64,000 nt of DNA from Delphinus delphis (Eukaryota; Chordata; Mammalia; Artiodactyla; Delphinidae), in assembly GCF_949987515.2 (NCBI RefSeq), contig NW_027192658.1, forward strand, positions 868,001 to 932,000, given 5' to 3'. This document shows positions 22,112-36,323 of the stretch, in pieces. A program made the position numbers and the translations under genes. The notes under the pieces are model-generated. The model was not told the DNA's origin. It saw nothing but the letters and a program-made list of their open reading frames with translations, and did no database searches. How positions within the stretch are numbered: position 1 is the first letter of the stretch; each line of letters starts with the position of its first letter.

Positions 22112-23691
22112 TCACAAACCTGCAGAGTTATAAATGACAGCTATCGTCCAAAAATAGACTGAAGTAAGGCTGCCAAGAGGACTTGAAAGCGGGGCAGAAT
22201 TGCAGGAAACCGATTTCAGGAGGTAGACTGGAATTGCATTGAAAGCATAGGAAAAGAGGCAGAACGTCCACAATGATGCACTTGGCCAAAAAGGGCGTAT
22301 GCGTTTTTTCCTGAATATATTCAGGAAAAAACGCATACGCCCTTTTTGGACAACCAAGCAAGCTTGCAAAGGAAATCTGCACTACAATGAAGTCTCACTT
22401 CCCCCCGGTCAAAAGGGCCATCTGAAAAAAGTGTAAAATCCAGAAAGGCAGGACAGGCCATGGAGAACTGGGAGCCTTGTTATGCTGATGGGCGGGATGT
22501 AAATTGCCAACAACCACTCGGGAGAAGTGTATGGTGTTTCCTGAAACATCTAAAAAACAAAGCAACAGAACCTAGGGCACTTCCACTTATGGTCCTATAG
22601 CTTAGGGAAATTAAAATCAAAAAGACACAGCCACCCCAAAGTTTGGAACGGCTCTGTTTACAAGAACCTCGTTTACAGTACAAGTTCAACATCGCAGAAA
22701 GTGAAAAATGGATAAAGAAGTTGTGGTATTTACTTACAAAGCAATATCACTCAGCAATGAAATCTGTGTCATCAGGCCCTTAGCAGCACAATGAGTGGAT
22801 TCAGGTATGATGATTCTAACTGAAATAAGTCACACAGAAAAAGAAACATCATAAGATATCAGTAATACACGGAATGTAAACTTGGCTACACAGGAACTGA
22901 ATTACAGAACAGAACAGGGTCTCAAATTTAGAAAACCAACTTATGCTTGCTTAAGGGTAAAGGTGAGTAGGGGTGCTGCATAAAACCAGAGATTGAAATG
23001 AGCACAGATAAAGTTCCTTAAGCCAAATATGGAATAGACAAGAGCTACTCCTTGCTCAACGAAATGGACTCAACACCGCATATTAAACGCCTAAGAATGT
23101 ACCTGACTAGTAAGTATCTTAAAACCTATGGATTGCTATGTCTCCGAAAGAGAATGAAGCATGTGTACAGGGGCATAAACGCAGCAGTGATAGGATTGGA
23201 GAGGTTCGGTGAGCAAATGAAGACCCTTTGAAGTCATATTGCATGGTACTCATTCCACGGGTTTCAACTACCCAGGTTTAAGGTATTCTTCCTTCAGCTA
23301 AAACATGCATGTGGAACCTAGAGTATGATCAACCATGTGATCGGGAGACGTGTTCAAATATGTCTCAGTTTTCCTCCCCTGGTACTCGGGTGCAACATTC
23401 CAGACGCTTTACTAACACTCTCCCCACTTGGAGAGTCAGTCCCTTTAACCTCCTGTTTGGCCCAGTTTGCAATTTCTGCGGAAGATGAACAGGAATAGCG
23501 AGAACCAATGAGAGACTAGCTGGAGGTGTCTGGACGGGCAAATTTAACTCTCATTTCCCACCAGGAAGAGGAAATAACCAAAGGCTCAGCGTGCCGTGCC
23601 GGAACCAGATTAGGGCCTGAAGCCATCCTGCGGTGTTGCGGCCAGGTCACAAGAAAGCGAGTTGAAGAAAGGAGCTCAGGGACACTGTAAT
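22112..23691 (+). repeat. Satellite monomer 15 (B, S, ACC)
   Basis: 1,580 bp. Palindrome right arm ends GGACAA, as in 11, 13 and 16. The second half resembles monomers 9 and 11 (GTACTCATTCC, CAGTCCC, GAGACTAGC). Confidence 0.93.
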
Positions 23692-25270
23692 TCACAAACC
23701 TGCAGAGTTATAAATGACAGCTATCGTCCAAAAATAGACTGAAGTAAGGCTGCCAAGAGGACTTGAAAGCGGGGCAGAATTGCAGGAAACCGATTTCAGG
23801 AGGTAGACTGGAATTGCATTGAAAGCATAGGAAAAGAGGCAGAACGTCCACAATGATGCACTTGGCCAAAAAGGGCGTATGCGTTTTTTCCTGAATATAT
23901 TCAGGAAAAAACGCATACGCCCTTTTTGGACAACCAAGCAAGCTTGCAAAGGAAATCTGCACTACAATGAAGTCTCACTTCCCCCCGGTCAAAAGGGCCA
24001 TCTGAAAAAAGTGTAAAATCCAGAAAGGCAGGACAGGCCATGGAGAACTGGGAGCCTTGTTATGCTGATGGGCGGGATGTAAATTGCCAACAGACACTCG
24101 GGAGAAGTATATGGTGTTTCCTGAAACATCTAAAAAACAAAGCAACAGAGCCTAGGGCACTGCCACTTATGGTCCTATAGCTTAGGGAAATTAAAATCAA
24201 AAAGACACAGCCACCCCAAATTTTGGGACGCCTCTGTTTACAAGAACCTCGTTTACAGTACAAGTTCAACATCGCAGAAAGTGAAAAATGGATAAAGAAG
24301 TTGTGGTATTTACTTACAAAGCAATATCACTCAGCAATGAAATCTATGTCATCAGGCCCTTAGCATCACAATGAGTGGATTCAGGTATGATGATTCTAAC
24401 TGAAATAAGTCACACAGAAAAAGAAACATCATAAGATATCAGTAATACACGGAATGTAAACTTGGCTACACAGGAACTGAATTACAGAACAGAACAGGGT
24501 CTCAAATTTAGAAAACCAACTTATGCTTGCTTAAGGGTAAAGGTGAGTTGGGGTGCTGCATAAAACCAGAGATTGAAATGAGCACAGATAAAGTTCCTTA
24601 AGTCAAATATGGAATAGACAAGAGCTACTCCTTGCTCAACGAAATGGACTCAACACCGCATATTAAACGCCTAAGAATGTACCTGACTAGTAAGTATCGT
24701 AAAACCTATGGATTGCTATGTCTCCAAAAGAGAATCAAGCATGTGTACAGGGGCATAAACGCAGCAGTGATAGGATTGGAGAGGTTCGGTGAGCAAATGA
24801 AGACCCTTTGAAGTCATATTGCATGGTACCCATTCCACGGGTCTCAACTCTCCAGGTTTAAGGTATTCTTCCTTCAGCTAAAACATGCATGTGGAACCCA
24901 AGTATGATCAACCATGTGAACGGGAGACGTGTTCAAATATGTCTCAGTTTTCCTCCCCTGGTACTCGGGTGCAACATTCCAGACGCTTTACTAACATTCT
25001 CCCCACTTGGAGAGTCAGCGCCTTTAACCTCCTGTTTGGCCCAGTTTGCAATTTCTGCGGAAGATGAACAGGAATAGCGAGAACCAATGAGAGGCTAGCT
25101 GGAGGTGTCTGGACGGGCAAATTTAACTCTCATTTCCCACCAGGAAGAGGAAATAACCAAAGGCTCAGCGTGCCAGGAAGGAACCAGATTAGGGCCTGAA
25201 GCCATCCTGCGGTGTTGCGGCCAGCTCAAAAGAAAGCGAGTTGAAGAAAGGAGCTCAGGGGCACTGTAAT
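23692..25270 (+). repeat. Satellite monomer 16 (A, P, GAC)
   Basis: 1,579 bp. Palindrome right arm ends GGACAA (A at 23930). After this point it is the start of the second tetramer duplication. T at 24997 is private. GTGCCAGGAAGGAACC is shared with 20. Confidence 0.93.
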
Positions 25271-26850
25271 TCACAAACCTGCAGAGTTATAAATGACAGC
25301 TATCGTCCAAAAATAGACTGAAGTAAGGCTGCCAAGAGGACTTGAAAGCGGGGCAGAATTGCAGGAAACCGATTTCAGGAGGTAGACTGGAATTGCATTG
25401 AAAGCATAGGAAAAGAGGCAGAACGTCCACAATGATGCACTTGGCCAAAAAGGGCGTATGCGTTTTTTCCTGAATATATTCAGGAAAAAACGCATACGCC
25501 CTTTTTGGCCAACCAAGCAAGCTTGTAAAGGAAATCTGCACTACAATGAAGTCTCACTTCCCCCCGGTCAAAAGGGCCATCTGAAAAAAGTGTAAAATCC
25601 AGAAAGGCAGGACAGGCCATGGAGAACTGGGAGCCTTGTTATGCTGATGGGCGGGATGTAAATTGCCAACAGACACTCGGGAGAAGTGTATGGTGTTTCC
25701 TGAAACATCTAAAAAACAAAGCAACAGAGCCTAGGGCACTGCCACTTATGGTCCTATAGCTTAAGGAAATTAAAATCAAAAAGACACAGCCACCCCAAAG
25801 TTTGGGACGCCTCTGTTTACAAGAACCTCGTTTACAGTACAAGTTCAACATCGCAGAAAGTGAAAAATGGATAAAGAAGTTGTGGTATTTACTTACAAAG
25901 CAATATCACTCAGCAATGAAATCTATGTCATCAGGCCCTTAGCATCACAATGAGTGGATTCAGGTATGATGATTCTAACTGAAATAAGTCACACAGAAAA
26001 AGAAACATCATAAGATATCAGTAATACACGGAATGTAAACTTGGCTACACAGGAACTGAATTACAGAACAGAACAGGGTCTCAAATTTAGAAAACCAACT
26101 TATTCTTGCTTAAGGGTAAAGGTGAGTTGGGGTGCTGCATAAAACCAGAGATTGAAATGAGCACAGATAAAGTTCCTTAAGCCAAATATGGAATAGACAA
26201 GAGCTACTCCTTGCTCAACGAAATGGACTCAACACCCCATATTAAACGCCTAAGAATGTACCTGACTAGTAAGTATCTTAAAACCTATGGATTGCTATGT
26301 CTCCGAAAGAGAATCAAGCATGTGTACAGGGGCATAAACGCAGCAGTGATAGGATTGGAGAGGTTCGGTGAGCAAATGAAGACCCTTTGAAGTCATATTG
26401 CATGGTACCCATTCCACGGGTTTCAACTACCCAGGTTTAAGGTATTCTTCCTTCAGCTAAAACATGCATGTGGAACCTAGAGTATGATCAACCATGTGAT
26501 CGGGAGACGTGTTCAAATATGTCTCAGTTTTCCTCCCCTGGTACTCGGGTGCAACATTCCAGACGGTTTACTAACACTCTCCCCACTTGGAGAGTCAGTC
26601 CCTTTAACATCCTGTTTGGCCAGGTTTGCAATTTCTGCGGAAGATGAACAGGAATAGCGAGAACCAATGAGAGGCTAGCTGGAGGTGTCTGGACGGGCAA
26701 ATTTAACTCTCATTTCCCACCAGGAAGAGGAAATAACCAAAGGCTCAGCGTGCCGTGCCGGAACCAGATTAGGGCCTGAAGCCATCCTGCGGTGTTGCGG
26801 CCAGCTCACAAGAAAGCGAGTTGAAGAAAGGAGCTCAGGGGCACTGTAAT
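25271..26850 (+). repeat. Satellite monomer 17 (B, P, GAC)
   Basis: 1,580 bp, perfect palindrome. GCTTGTAAAG breaks the small palindrome while keeping the HindIII site. TAGCTTAAGG, GACGGTTTAC and GGCCAGGTTTGC are shared with 21. Confidence 0.93.
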
Positions 26851-28429
26851 TCACAAACCTGCAGAGTTATAAATGACAGCTATCGTCCAAAAATAGACTG
26901 AAGTAAGGCTGCCAAGAGGACTTGAAAGCGGGGCAGAATTGCAGGAAACCGATTTCAGGAGGTAGACTGGAATTGCATTGAAAGCATAGGAAAAGAGGCA
27001 GAACGTCCACAATGATGCACTTGGCCAAAAAGGGCGTATGCGTTTTTTCCTGAATATATTCAGGAAAAAACGCATACGCCCTTTTTGGCCAACCAAGCAA
27101 GCTTGCAAAGGAAATCTGCACTACAATGAAGTCTCACTTCCCCCCGGTCAAAAGGGCCATCTGAAAAAAGTGTAAAATCCAGAAAGGCAGGACAGGCCAT
27201 GGACAACTGGGAGCCTTGTTATGCTGATGGGCGGGATGTAAATTGCCAACAGACACTCCGGAGAAGTGTATGGTGTTTCCTGAAACATCTAAAAAACAAA
27301 GCAACAGAGCCTAGGGCACTGCCACTTATGGTCCTATAGCTTAGGGAAATTAAAATCAAAAAGACACAGCCACCCCAAAGTTTGGGACGCCTCTGTTTAC
27401 AAGAACCTCGTTTACAGTACAAGTTCAACATCGCAGAAAGTGAAAAATGGATAAAGAAGTTGTGGTATTTACTTACAAAGCAATATCACTCAGCAATGAA
27501 ATCTATGTCATCAGGCCCTTAGCATCACAATGAGTGGATTCAGGTATGATGATTCTAACTGAAATAAGTCACACAGAAAAAGAAACATCATAAGATATCA
27601 GTAATACACGGAATGTAAACTTGGCTACACAGGAACTGAATTATAGAACAGAACAGGGTCTCAAATTTAGAAAACCAACTTATGCTTGCTTAAGGGTAAA
27701 GGTGAGTTGGGGTGCTACATAAAACCAGAGATTGAAATGAGCACAGATAAAGTTCCTTAAGTCAAATATGGAATAGACAAGAGCTACTCCTTGCTCAACG
27801 AAATGGACTCAACACCGCATATTAAACGCCTAAGAATGTACCTGACTAGTAAGTATCGTAAAACCTATGGATTGCTATGTCTCCAAAAGAGAATCAAGCA
27901 TGTGTACAGGGGCATAAATGCAGCAGTGATAGGATTGGAGAGGTTCGGTGAGCAAATGAAGACCCTTTGAAGTCATATTGCATGGTACCCATTACACGGG
28001 TCTCAACTCTCCAGGTTTAAGGTATTCTTCCTTCAGCTAAAACATGCATGTGGAACCCAAGTATGATCAACCATGTGAACGGGAGACGTGTTCAAATATG
28101 TCTCAGTTTTCCTCCCCTGGTACTCGGGTGCAACATTCCAGACGCTTTACTAACACTCTCCCCACTTGGAGAGTCAGCGCCTTTAACCTCCTGTTTGGCC
28201 CAGTTTGCAATTTCTGCGGAAGATGAACAGGAATAGCGAGAACCAATGAGAGGCTAGCTGGAGGTGTCTGGACGGGCAAATTTAACTCTCATTTCCCACC
28301 AGGAAGAGGAAATAACCAAAGGCTCAGCGTGCCGTACCGGAACCAGATTAGGGCCTGAAGCCATCCTGCGGTGCTGCGGCCAGCTCAAAAGAAAGCGAGT
28401 TGAAGAAAGGAGCTGAGGGGCACTGTAAT
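26851..28429 (+). repeat. Satellite monomer 18 (A, P, GAC with CTCCGG)
   Basis: 1,579 bp, perfect palindrome. ATGGACAACTGG, GAATTATAGAAC, GCTACATAAAA, TAAATGCAGC and GAGCTGAGGGG are shared only with 22. Confidence 0.93.
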
Positions 28430-30007
28430 TCACAAACCTGCAGAGTTATAAATGACAGCTATCGTCCAAAAATAGACTGAAGTAAGGCTGCCAAGAGGAC
28501 TTGAAAGCGGGGCAGAATTGCAGGAAACCGATTTCAGGAGGTAGACTGGAATTGCATTGAAAGCATAGGAAAAGAGGCAGAACGTCCACAATGATGCACT
28601 TGGCCAAAAAGGGCGTATGCGTTTTTTCCTGAATATATTCAGGAAAAAACGCATACGCCCTTTTTGGCCAACCAAGCAAGCTTGCAAAGGAAATCTGCAC
28701 TACAATGAAGTCTCACTTCCCCCCAGCCAAAAGGACCATCTGAAAAAAGTGTAAAATCCAGAAAGGCAACAGGCCATTGAGAACTGGGAGCCTTGTTATG
28801 CTGATGGGCGGGATGTAAATTGCCAACAGACACTTGGGAGAAGTGTATGGTGTTTCCTGAAACATCTAAAAAACAAAGCAACAGAGCCTAGGGCACTTCC
28901 ACTTATGGTCCTATAGCTTAGGGAAATTAAAATCAAAAAGACACAGCCACCCCAAAGTTTGGAACGGCTCTGTTTACAAGAACCTCGTTTACAGTACAAG
29001 TTCAACATCGCAGAAAGTGAAAAATGGATAAAGAAGTTGTGGTATTCACTTACAAAGCAATATCATTCAGCAATGAAATCTATGTCATCAGGCCCTTAGC
29101 AGCACAATGAGTGGATTCAGGTATGATGATTCTAACTGAAATAAGTCACACAGAAAAAGAAACATCATAAGATATCAGTAATACACGGAATGTAAACTTG
29201 GCTACACAGGAACTGAATTACAGAACAGAACAGGGTCTCAAATTTAGAAAAACAACTTATTCTTGCTTAAGGGTAAAGGTGAGTTGGGGTGCTGCATAAA
29301 ACCAGAGATTGAAATGAGCACAGATAAAGTTCCTTAAGCCAAATATGGAATAGACAAGAGCTACTCCTTGCTCAACGAAATGGACTCAACACCGCATATT
29401 AAACGCCTAAGAATGTACCTGACTTGTAAGTATCTTAAAACCTAAGAATTGCTATGTCTCCGAAAGAGAATCAAGCATGTGTACAGGGGCATAAACGCAG
29501 CAGTGATAGGATTGGAGAGTTTCGGTGAGCAAATGAAGACCCTTTGAAGTCATATTGCATGGTACCCATTCCACGGGTTTCAACTACCCAGGTTTAAGGT
29601 ATTCTTCCTTCAACTAAAACATGCATGTGGAACCTAGAGTATGATCAACCATGTGATCGGGAGACGTGTTCAAATATGTCTCAGTTTTCCTCCCCTGGTA
29701 CTCGGGTGCAACATTCCAGACGCTTTACTAACACTCTCCCCACTTGGAGAGTCAGTCCCTTTAACCTCCTGTTTGGCCCAGTTTGCAATTTCTGCGGAAG
29801 ATGAACAGGAATAGCGAGAACCAATGAGAGGCTAGCTGGAGGTGTCTGGACGGGCAAATTTAACTCTCATTTCCCACCAGGAAGAGGAATTAACCAAAGG
29901 CTCAGCATGCAGGACCGGAACCAGATTAGGGCCTGAAGCCATCTTGCGGTGTTGCGGCCAGATCACAAGAAAGCGAGTTGAAGACAGGAGCTCAGGGGCA
30001 CTGTAAT
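28430..30007 (+). repeat. Satellite monomer 19 (B, S, D)
   Basis: 1,578 bp, perfect palindrome. First copy with the 2-bp deletion D (near 28768). Heavily marked: CCCCAGCCAAAAGGACC, CCTAAGAATTGC, GAGAGTTTCGG and GCATGCAGGACCGG, all shared with 23. Confidence 0.93.
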
Positions 30008-31586
30008 TCACAAACCTGCAGAGTTATAAATGACAGCTATCGTCCAAAAATAGACTGAAGTAAGGCTGCCAAGAGGACTTGAAAGCGGGGCAGAATTGCA
30101 GGAAACCGATTTCAGGAGGTAGACTGGAATTGCATTGAAAGCATAGGAAAAGAGGCAGAACGTCCACAATGATGCACTTGGCCAAAAAGGGCGTATGCGT
30201 TTTTTCCTGAATATATTCAGGATAAAACGCATACGCCCTTTTTGGCCAACCAAGCAAGCTTGCAAAGGAAATCTGCACTACAATGAAGTCTCACTTCCCC
30301 CCGGTCAAAAGGGCCATCTGAAAAAAGTGTAAAATCCAGAAAGGCAGGACAGGCCATGGAGAACTGGGAGCCTTGTTATGCTGATGGGCGGGATGTAAAT
30401 TGCCAACAGACACTCGGGAGAAGTATATGGTGTTTCCTGAAACATCTAAAAAACAAAGCAACAGAGCCTAGGGCACTGCCACTTATGGTCCTATAGCTTA
30501 GGGAAATTAAAATCAAAAAGACACAGCCACCCCAAATTTTGGGACGCCTCTGTTTACAAGAACCTCGTTTACAGTACAAGTTCAACATCGCAGAAAGTGA
30601 AAAATGGATAAAGAAGTTGTGGTATTTACTTACAAAGCAATATCACTCAGCAATGAAATCTATGTCATCAGGCCCTTAGCATCACAATGAGTGGATTCAG
30701 GTATGATGATTCTAACTGAAATAAGTCACACAGAAAAAGAAACATCATAAGATATCAGTAATACACGGAATGTAAACTTGGCTACACAGGAACTGAATTA
30801 CAGAACAGAACAGGGTCTCAAATTTAGAAAACCAACTTATGCTTGCTTAAGGGTAAAGGTGAGTTGGGGTGCTGCATAAAACCAGAGATTGAAATGAGCA
30901 CAGATAAAGTTCCTTAAGTCAAATATGGAATAGACAAGAGCTACTCCTTGCTCAACGAAATGGACTCAACACCGCATATTAAACGCCTAAGAATGTACCT
31001 GACTAGTAAGTATCGTAAAACCTATGGATTGCTATGTCTCCAAAAGAGAATCAAGCATGTGTACAGGGGCATAAACGCAGCAGTGATAGGATTGGAGAGG
31101 TTCGGTGAGCAAATGAAGACCCTTTGAAGTCATATTGCATGGTACCCATTCCACGGGTCTCAACTCTCCAGGTTTAAGGTATTCTTCCTTCAGCTAAAAC
31201 ATGCATGTGGAACCCAAGTATGATCAACCATGTGAACGGGAGACGTGTTCAAATATGTCTCAGTTTTCCTCCCCTGGTACTCGGGTGCAACATTCCAGAC
31301 GCTTTACTAACACTCTCCCCACTTGGAGAGTCAGCGCCTTTAACCTCCTGTTTGGCCCAGTTTGCAATTTCTGCGGAAGATGAACAGGAATAGCGAGAAC
31401 CAATGAGAGGCTAGCTGGAGGTGTCTGGACGGGCAAATTTAACTCTCATTTCCCACCAGGAAGAGGAAATAACCAAAGGCTCAGCGTGCCAGGAAGGAAC
31501 CAGATTAGGGCCTGAAGCCATCCTGCGGTGTTGCGGCCAGCTCAAAAGAAAGCGAGTTGAAGAAAGGAGCTCAGGGGCACTGTAAT
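30008..31586 (+). repeat. Satellite monomer 20 (A, P, GAC)
   Basis: 1,579 bp. The palindrome right arm has CAGGATAAAACG instead of CAGGAAAAAACG, with no partner change on the left. The rest matches monomer 16. Confidence 0.93.
30178..30249. repeat. Palindrome variant, right arm CAGGATAAAACG (monomer 20)
   Basis: A single A to T change in the right arm. Repeated in monomer 24 (36494-36565) through the 6,316-bp duplication. Confidence 0.9.
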
Positions 31587-33166
31587 TCACAAACCTGCAG
31601 AGTTATAAATGACAGCTATCGTCCAAAAATAGACTGAAGTAAGGCTGCCAAGAGGACTTGAAAGCGGGGCAGAATTGCAGGAAACCGATTTCAGGAGGTA
31701 GACTGGAATTGCATTGAAAGCATAGGAAAAGAGGCAGAACGTCCACAATGATGCACTTGGCCAAAAAGGGCGTATGCGTTTTTTCCTGAATATATTCAGG
31801 AAAAAACGCATACGCCCTTTTTGGCCAACCAAGCAAGCTTGTAAAGGAAATCTGCACTACAATGAAGTCTCACTTCCCCCCGGTCAAAAGGGCCATCTGA
31901 AAAAAGTGTAAAATCCAGAAAGGCAGGACAGGCCATGGAGAACTGGGAGCCTTGTTATGCTGATGGGCGGGATGTAAATTGCCAACAGACACTCGGGAGA
32001 AGTGTATGGTGTTTCCTGAAACATCTAAAAAACAAAGCAACAGAGCCTAGGGCACTGCCACTTATGGTCCTATAGCTTAAGGAAATTAAAATCAAAAAGA
32101 CACAGCCACCCCAAAGTTTGGGACGCCTCTGTTTACAAGAACCTCGTTTACAGTACAAGTTCAACATCGCAGAAAGTGAAAAATGGATAAAGAAGTTGTG
32201 GTATTTACTTACAAAGCAATATCACTCAGCAATGAAATCTATGTCATCAGGCCCTTAGCATCACAATGAGTGGATTCAGGTATGATGATTCTAACTGAAA
32301 TAAGTCACACAGAAAAAGAAACATCATAAGATATCAGTAATACACGGAATGTAAACTTGGCTACACAGGAACTGAATTACAGAACAGAACAGGGTCTCAA
32401 ATTTAGAAAACCAACTTATTCTTGCTTAAGGGTAAAGGTGAGTTGGGGTGCTGCATAAAACCAGAGATTGAAATGAGCACAGATAAAGTTCCTTAAGCCA
32501 AATATGGAATAGACAAGAGCTACTCCTTGCTCAACGAAATGGACTCAACACCCCATATTAAACGCCTAAGAATGTACCTGACTAGTAAGTATCTTAAAAC
32601 CTATGGATTGCTATGTCTCCGAAAGAGAATCAAGCATGTGTACAGGGGCATAAACGCAGCAGTGATAGGATTGGAGAGGTTCGGTGAGCAAATGAAGACC
32701 CTTTGAAGTCATATTGCATGGTACCCATTCCACGGGTTTCAACTACCCAGGTTTAAGGTATTCTTCCTTCAGCTAAAACATGCATGTGGAACCTAGAGTA
32801 TGATCAACCATGTGATCGGGAGACGTGTTCAAATATGTCTCAGTTTTCCTCCCCTGGTACTCGGGTGCAACATTCCAGACGGTTTACTAACACTCTCCCC
32901 ACTTGGAGAGTCAGTCCCTTTAACATCCTGTTTGGCCAGGTTTGCAATTTCTGCGGAAGATGAACAGGAATAGCGAGAACCAATGAGAGGCTAGCTGGAG
33001 GTGTCTGGACGGGCAAATTTAACTCTCATTTCCCACCAGGAAGAGGAAATAACCAAAGGCTCAGCGTGCCGTGCCGGAACCAGATTAGGGCCTGAAGCCA
33101 TCCTGCGGTGTTGCGGCCAGCTCACAAGAAAGCGAGTTGAAGAAAGGAGCTCAGGGGCACTGTAAT
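31587..33166 (+). repeat. Satellite monomer 21 (B, P, GAC)
   Basis: 1,580 bp, perfect palindrome. I saw no difference from monomer 17. Confidence 0.93.
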
Positions 33167-34745
33167 TCACAAACCTGCAGAGTTATAAATGACAGCTATC
33201 GTCCAAAAATAGACTGAAGTAAGGCTGCCAAGAGGACTTGAAAGCGGGGCAGAATTGCAGGAAACCGATTTCAGGAGGTAGACTGGAATTGCATTGAAAG
33301 CATAGGAAAAGAGGCAGAACGTCCACAATGATGCACTTGGCCAAAAAGGGCGTATGCGTTTTTTCCTGAATATATTCAGGAAAAAACGCATACGCCCTTT
33401 TTGGCCAACCAAGCAAGCTTGCAAAGGAAATCTGCACTACAATGAAGTCTCACTTCCCCCCGGTCAAAAGGGCCATCTGAAAAAAGTGTAAAATCCAGAA
33501 AGGCAGGACAGGCCATGGACAACTGGGAGCCTTGTTATGCTGATGGGCGGGATGTAAATTGCCAACAGACACTCCGGAGAAGTGTATGGTGTTTCCTGAA
33601 ACATCTAAAAAACAAAGCAACAGAGCCTAGGGCACTGCCACTTATGGTCCTATAGCTTAGGGAAATTAAAATCAAAAAGACACAGCCACCCCAAAGTTTG
33701 GGACGCCTCTGTTTACAAGAACCTCGTTTACAGTACAAGTTCAACATCGCAGAAAGTGAAAAATGGATAAAGAAGTTGTGGTATTTACTTACAAAGCAAT
33801 ATCACTCAGCAATGAAATCTATGTCATCAGGCCCTTAGCATCACAATGAGTGGATTCAGGTATGATGATTCTAACTGAAATAAGTCACACAGAAAAAGAA
33901 ACATCATAAGATATCAGTAATACACGGAATGTAAACTTGGCTACACAGGAACTGAATTATAGAACAGAACAGGGTCTCAAATTTAGAAAACCAACTTATG
34001 CTTGCTTAAGGGTAAAGGTGAGTTGGGGTGCTACATAAAACCAGAGATTGAAATGAGCACAGATAAAGTTCCTTAAGTCAAATATGGAATAGACAAGAGC
34101 TACTCCTTGCTCAACGAAATGGACTCAACACCGCATATTAAACGCCTAAGAATGTACCTGACTAGTAAGTATCGTAAAACCTATGGATTGCTATGTCTCC
34201 AAAAGAGAATCAAGCATGTGTACAGGGGCATAAATGCAGCAGTGATAGGATTGGAGAGGTTCGGTGAGCAAATGAAGACCCTTTGAAGTCATATTGCATG
34301 GTACCCATTACACGGGTCTCAACTCTCCAGGTTTAAGGTATTCTTCCTTCAGCTAAAACATGCATGTGGAACCCAAGTATGATCAACCATGTGAACGGGA
34401 GACGTGTTCAAATATGTCTCAGTTTTCCTCCCCTGGTACTCGGGTGCAACATTCCAGACGCTTTACTAACACTCTCCCCACTTGGAGAGTCAGCGCCTTT
34501 AACCTCCTGTTTGGCCCAGTTTGCAATTTCTGCGGAAGATGAACAGGAATAGCGAGAACCAATGAGAGGCTAGCTGGAGGTGTCTGGACGGGCAAATTTA
34601 ACTCTCATTTCCCACCAGGAAGAGGAAATAACCAAAGGCTCAGCGTGCCGTACCGGAACCAGATTAGGGCCTGAAGCCATCCTGCGGTGCTGCGGCCAGC
34701 TCAAAAGAAAGCGAGTTGAAGAAAGGAGCTGAGGGGCACTGTAAT
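33167..34745 (+). repeat. Satellite monomer 22 (A, P, GAC with CTCCGG)
   Basis: 1,579 bp, perfect palindrome. I saw no difference from monomer 18. Confidence 0.93.
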
Positions 34746-36323
34746 TCACAAACCTGCAGAGTTATAAATGACAGCTATCGTCCAAAAATAGACTGAAGTA
34801 AGGCTGCCAAGAGGACTTGAAAGCGGGGCAGAATTGCAGGAAACCGATTTCAGGAGGTAGACTGGAATTGCATTGAAAGCATAGGAAAAGAGGCAGAACG
34901 TCCACAATGATGCACTTGGCCAAAAAGGGCGTATGCGTTTTTTCCTGAATATATTCAGGAAAAAACGCATACGCCCTTTTTGGCCAACCAAGCAAGCTTG
35001 CAAAGGAAATCTGCACTACAATGAAGTCTCACTTCCCCCCAGCCAAAAGGACCATCTGAAAAAAGTGTAAAATCCAGAAAGGCAACAGGCCATTGAGAAC
35101 TGGGAGCCTTGTTATGCTGATGGGCGGGATGTAAATTGCCAACAGACACTTGGGAGAAGTGTATGGTGTTTCCTGAAACATCTAAAAAACAAAGCAACAG
35201 AGCCTAGGGCACTTCCACTTATGGTCCTATAGCTTAGGGAAATTAAAATCAAAAAGACACAGCCACCCCAAAGTTTGGAACGGCTCTGTTTACAAGAACC
35301 TCGTTTACAGTACAAGTTCAACATCGCAGAAAGTGAAAAATGGATAAAGAAGTTGTGGTATTCACTTACAAAGCAATATCATTCAGCAATGAAATCTATG
35401 TCATCAGGCCCTTAGCAGCACAATGAGTGGATTCAGGTATGATGATTCTAACTGAAATAAGTCACACAGAAAAAGAAACATCATAAGATATCAGTAATAC
35501 ACGGAATGTAAACTTGGCTACACAGGAACTGAATTACAGAACAGAACAGGGTCTCAAATTTAGAAAAACAACTTATTCTTGCTTAAGGGTAAAGGTGAGT
35601 TGGGGTGCTGCATAAAACCAGAGATTGAAATGAGCACAGATAAAGTTCCTTAAGCCAAATATGGAATAGACAAGAGCTACTCCTTGCTCAACGAAATGGA
35701 CTCAACACCGCATATTAAACGCCTAAGAATGTACCTGACTTGTAAGTATCTTAAAACCTAAGAATTGCTATGTCTCCGAAAGAGAATCAAGCATGTGTAC
35801 AGGGGCATAAACGCAGCAGTGATAGGATTGGAGAGTTTCGGTGAGCAAATGAAGACCCTTTGAAGTCATATTGCATGGTACCCATTCCACGGGTTTCAAC
35901 TACCCAGGTTTAAGGTATTCTTCCTTCAACTAAAACATGCATGTGGAACCTAGAGTATGATCAACCATGTGATCGGGAGACGTGTTCAAATATGTCTCAG
36001 TTTTCCTCCCCTGGTACTCGGGTGCAACATTCCAGACGCTTTACTAACACTCTCCCCACTTGGAGAGTCAGTCCCTTTAACCTCCTGTTTGGCCCAGTTT
36101 GCAATTTCTGCGGAAGATGAACAGGAATAGCGAGAACCAATGAGAGGCTAGCTGGAGGTGTCTGGACGGGCAAATTTAACTCTCATTTCCCACCAGGAAG
36201 AGGAATTAACCAAAGGCTCAGCATGCAGGACCGGAACCAGATTAGGGCCTGAAGCCATCTTGCGGTGTTGCGGCCAGATCACAAGAAAGCGAGTTGAAGA
36301 CAGGAGCTCAGGGGCACTGTAAT
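34746..36323 (+). repeat. Satellite monomer 23 (B, S, D)
   Basis: 1,578 bp, perfect palindrome. I saw no difference from monomer 19. Confidence 0.93.

Larger units (their letters stand above)
23931..30246 (+). repeat. Higher-order repeat: second tetramer duplication, copy 1
   Basis: From just after a monomer-16 palindrome-arm variant at 23930 the sequence repeats with a 6,316-bp shift. Private markers shared with copy 2 include GTGCCAGGAAGGAACC, GCTTGTAAAG, TAGCTTAAGG, GACGGTTTAC, ATGGACAACTGG, GTGCTGCGG, CCCCAGCCAAAAGGACC and GCATGCAGGACCGG. By eye I found one difference: T at 24997 against C in the partner. Confidence 0.88.

Noticed and set aside
28639..28881. Minus-strand 80-codon frame in D-type units
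   Set aside because: Created by the 2-bp deletion shifting frames. It is not present in other units.
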